NCBI GenBank assembly: GCA_035534235.1 | Contig: DATLSH010000046.1 | Location: 1-6,530 of the forward strand | DNA length: 6,530 nucleotides | Origin: Bog-473 sp035534235 | GTDB taxonomy: Bacteria > Actinomycetota > Acidimicrobiia > Acidimicrobiales > RAAP-2 | Direction of reading: 5' to 3' | Shown: piece by piece, positions 6,195 to 6,530 of the stretch | Layout of the letters: each line of letters begins with the position of its first letter | Numbering within the stretch: position 1 is the first letter of the stretch | Notes under the pieces: model-generated | The model's input: only the letters and a program-made list of their open reading frames with translations | Database searches by the model: none | What the model was told of the DNA's origin: nothing | Made by a program: the position numbers and the translations under genes

Positions 6195-6200
6195 AGGGTA
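6195..6200 (-). promoter_or_regulatory. Possible -10 element for a leaderless ABC1 kinase transcript
   Basis: No Shine-Dalgarno sequence precedes the GTG at 6188. Instead TACCCT, a TANNNT-type -10 hexamer, ends 6 bases before it, which would put the transcription start on or next to the start codon. Leaderless mRNAs with this geometry are common in actinobacteria. No convincing -35 was seen. The hexamer is short and may be coincidental. Confidence 0.3.
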
Positions 6201-6242
6201 GGCGAAGGGGGGCCGGTGACACCCGTCGCCGGGTCGCCGTCC

Positions 6243-6473
6243 CTAGGCGAAGGCGGCTTCCACGGCGGCGAGCGCGGCCTTGTAGGTGTCGCCGAATATG
6301 GGCGCCATCTCGTCGGGCACCACCGCGTAGGACCACGTCACCTTCGATCCGTCGCCCTCGGCCGCGACCGTGATGGTGGCGGTGTGGCTGTCGATGGGCA
6401 CCCCGGCGACCACCGAGTACGTGAGGGAGCGGGCGGCGTCGTCACGGGAGAGCAGCCGTTCCCTGATCTCCAT
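6243..6473 (-). CDS. SRPBCC (polyketide cyclase/START-like) protein, C-terminal part; N-terminal half missing
   Basis: The stop is TAG at 6245-6243. The recognisable portion runs from MEIRERLLSRDDAARSLTYS to a terminal helix PIFGDTYKAALAAVEAAFA, 76 residues, about half of a typical SRPBCC domain of roughly 140. It carries the typical alternating beta strands (SHTATITVAAE, GSKVTWSYAVVPDE) and the long C-terminal helix that closes a hydrophobic ligand cavity. Family members bind or transform small hydrophobic ligands; nothing here indicates the ligand. The expected N-terminal strands and helices upstream of the ERL strand are absent. In their place the frame continues into 57 bases copied from the ABC1 gene, giving a formal ATG at 6518 (MKFGQIIASSPGMFG) that is not a credible N-terminus. 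The true gene almost certainly begins with other sequence beyond this break. It lies 54 bases before the ABC1 kinase gene on the same strand. Confidence 0.75.
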   Translation of the reverse strand: MEIRERLLSRDDAARSLTYSVVAGVPIDSHTATITVAAEGDGSKVTWSYAVVPDEMAPIFGDTYKAALAAVEAAFA

Positions 6474-6530
6474 GCCGAACATGCCCGGGGAGGAGGCGAT
6501 GATCTGCCCGAACTTCATGAAGGTCCCGCC
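6474..6530. repeat. 57-base direct repeat, copy 2, at the extreme right end; likely chimeric junction
   Basis: The last 57 bases repeat 5853-5909 exactly and in the same orientation. They interrupt the SRPBCC gene at a codon boundary (GGC then ATG on the minus strand) and happen to keep its frame open. Exact identity, including silent positions, inside an otherwise unrelated gene and running to the window's last base suggests an assembly artefact at a contig end or a very recent duplication. The sequence alone cannot decide between them. Confidence 0.95.

Noticed and set aside
6221..6234. A 5-bp hairpin with a GCGA tetraloop (minus strand) between the SRPBCC and ABC1 genes, considered as a terminator.
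   Set aside because: The stem is short, is not extended by flanking pairing and has no U tract; such stems are frequent by chance at this base composition.
1..6530. A new defence, mobile or CRISPR-like system.
   Set aside because: No nuclease, transposase, integrase, reverse transcriptase or spaced repeat array could be seen; the only exact long repeat noticed is the two-copy 57-base one, which looks like a junction artefact.

Overview
The window is strongly GC-rich (most third codon positions are G or C). All supportable genes lie on the minus strand, so they are read from the right end of the window to the left. Gene content points to a sterol- or lipid-degrading actinobacterium: SCP-x-type thiolase-fold 'Ltp' proteins, DUF35 partners, a [3Fe-4S] ferredoxin of the P450-partner type, and frequent GTG starts. 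It could be an uncultured Acidimicrobiia or a related lineage, but lineage is an inference from style and content, not from a marker gene.

Layout in transcription order (right to left). (1) 6473-6243 is the C-terminal part of an SRPBCC (polyketide cyclase/START-like) protein; its N-terminal half is replaced by a 57-base exact copy of a piece of the neighbouring ABC1 kinase gene. (2) 6188-4647 is a complete ABC1/UbiB-like atypical kinase. (3) A short gap (4570-4646) holds a candidate TetR-type (KstR-like) operator and promoter. (4) 4569-1366 holds four tightly packed genes with overlapping stop and start codons: a Cys-free DUF35/OB-fold protein, a DUF35 protein with a zinc-ribbon remnant, an Ltp4-like protein and an Ltp3-like protein. 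(5) 1304-1110 is a 64-residue [3Fe-4S] ferredoxin. (6) From about 1105 to the left edge is a glutamyl-tRNA synthetase (gltX), cut off by the window and with no canonical start codon in the expected place.

The four-gene core matches, as I recall it, the order Rv3521 (a double-DUF35 protein)-Rv3522 (ltp4)-Rv3523 (ltp3) in the cholesterol (KstR) regulon of Mycobacterium tuberculosis. Here the double-DUF35 gene appears as two separate, translationally coupled genes. Ltp3 and Ltp4 of Rhodococcus have been reported as aldol lyases needed for C-24-branched sterol side chains, and the related Ltp2 works in complex with a DUF35 domain. The likely role of this block is therefore retro-aldol cleavage of a sterol or other branched side-chain acyl-CoA, with the ferredoxin perhaps supplying electrons to a P450 encoded elsewhere. 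Both Ltp proteins lack the nucleophilic Cys and the other canonical thiolase catalytic residues, which fits a lyase rather than a beta-ketothiolase.

Two places look damaged or artefactual: the 57-base repeat at the extreme right end, and the missing start codon of gltX. No RNA gene, CRISPR array, insertion sequence or defence system is visible, and no stretch longer than 300 bases is without a gene.
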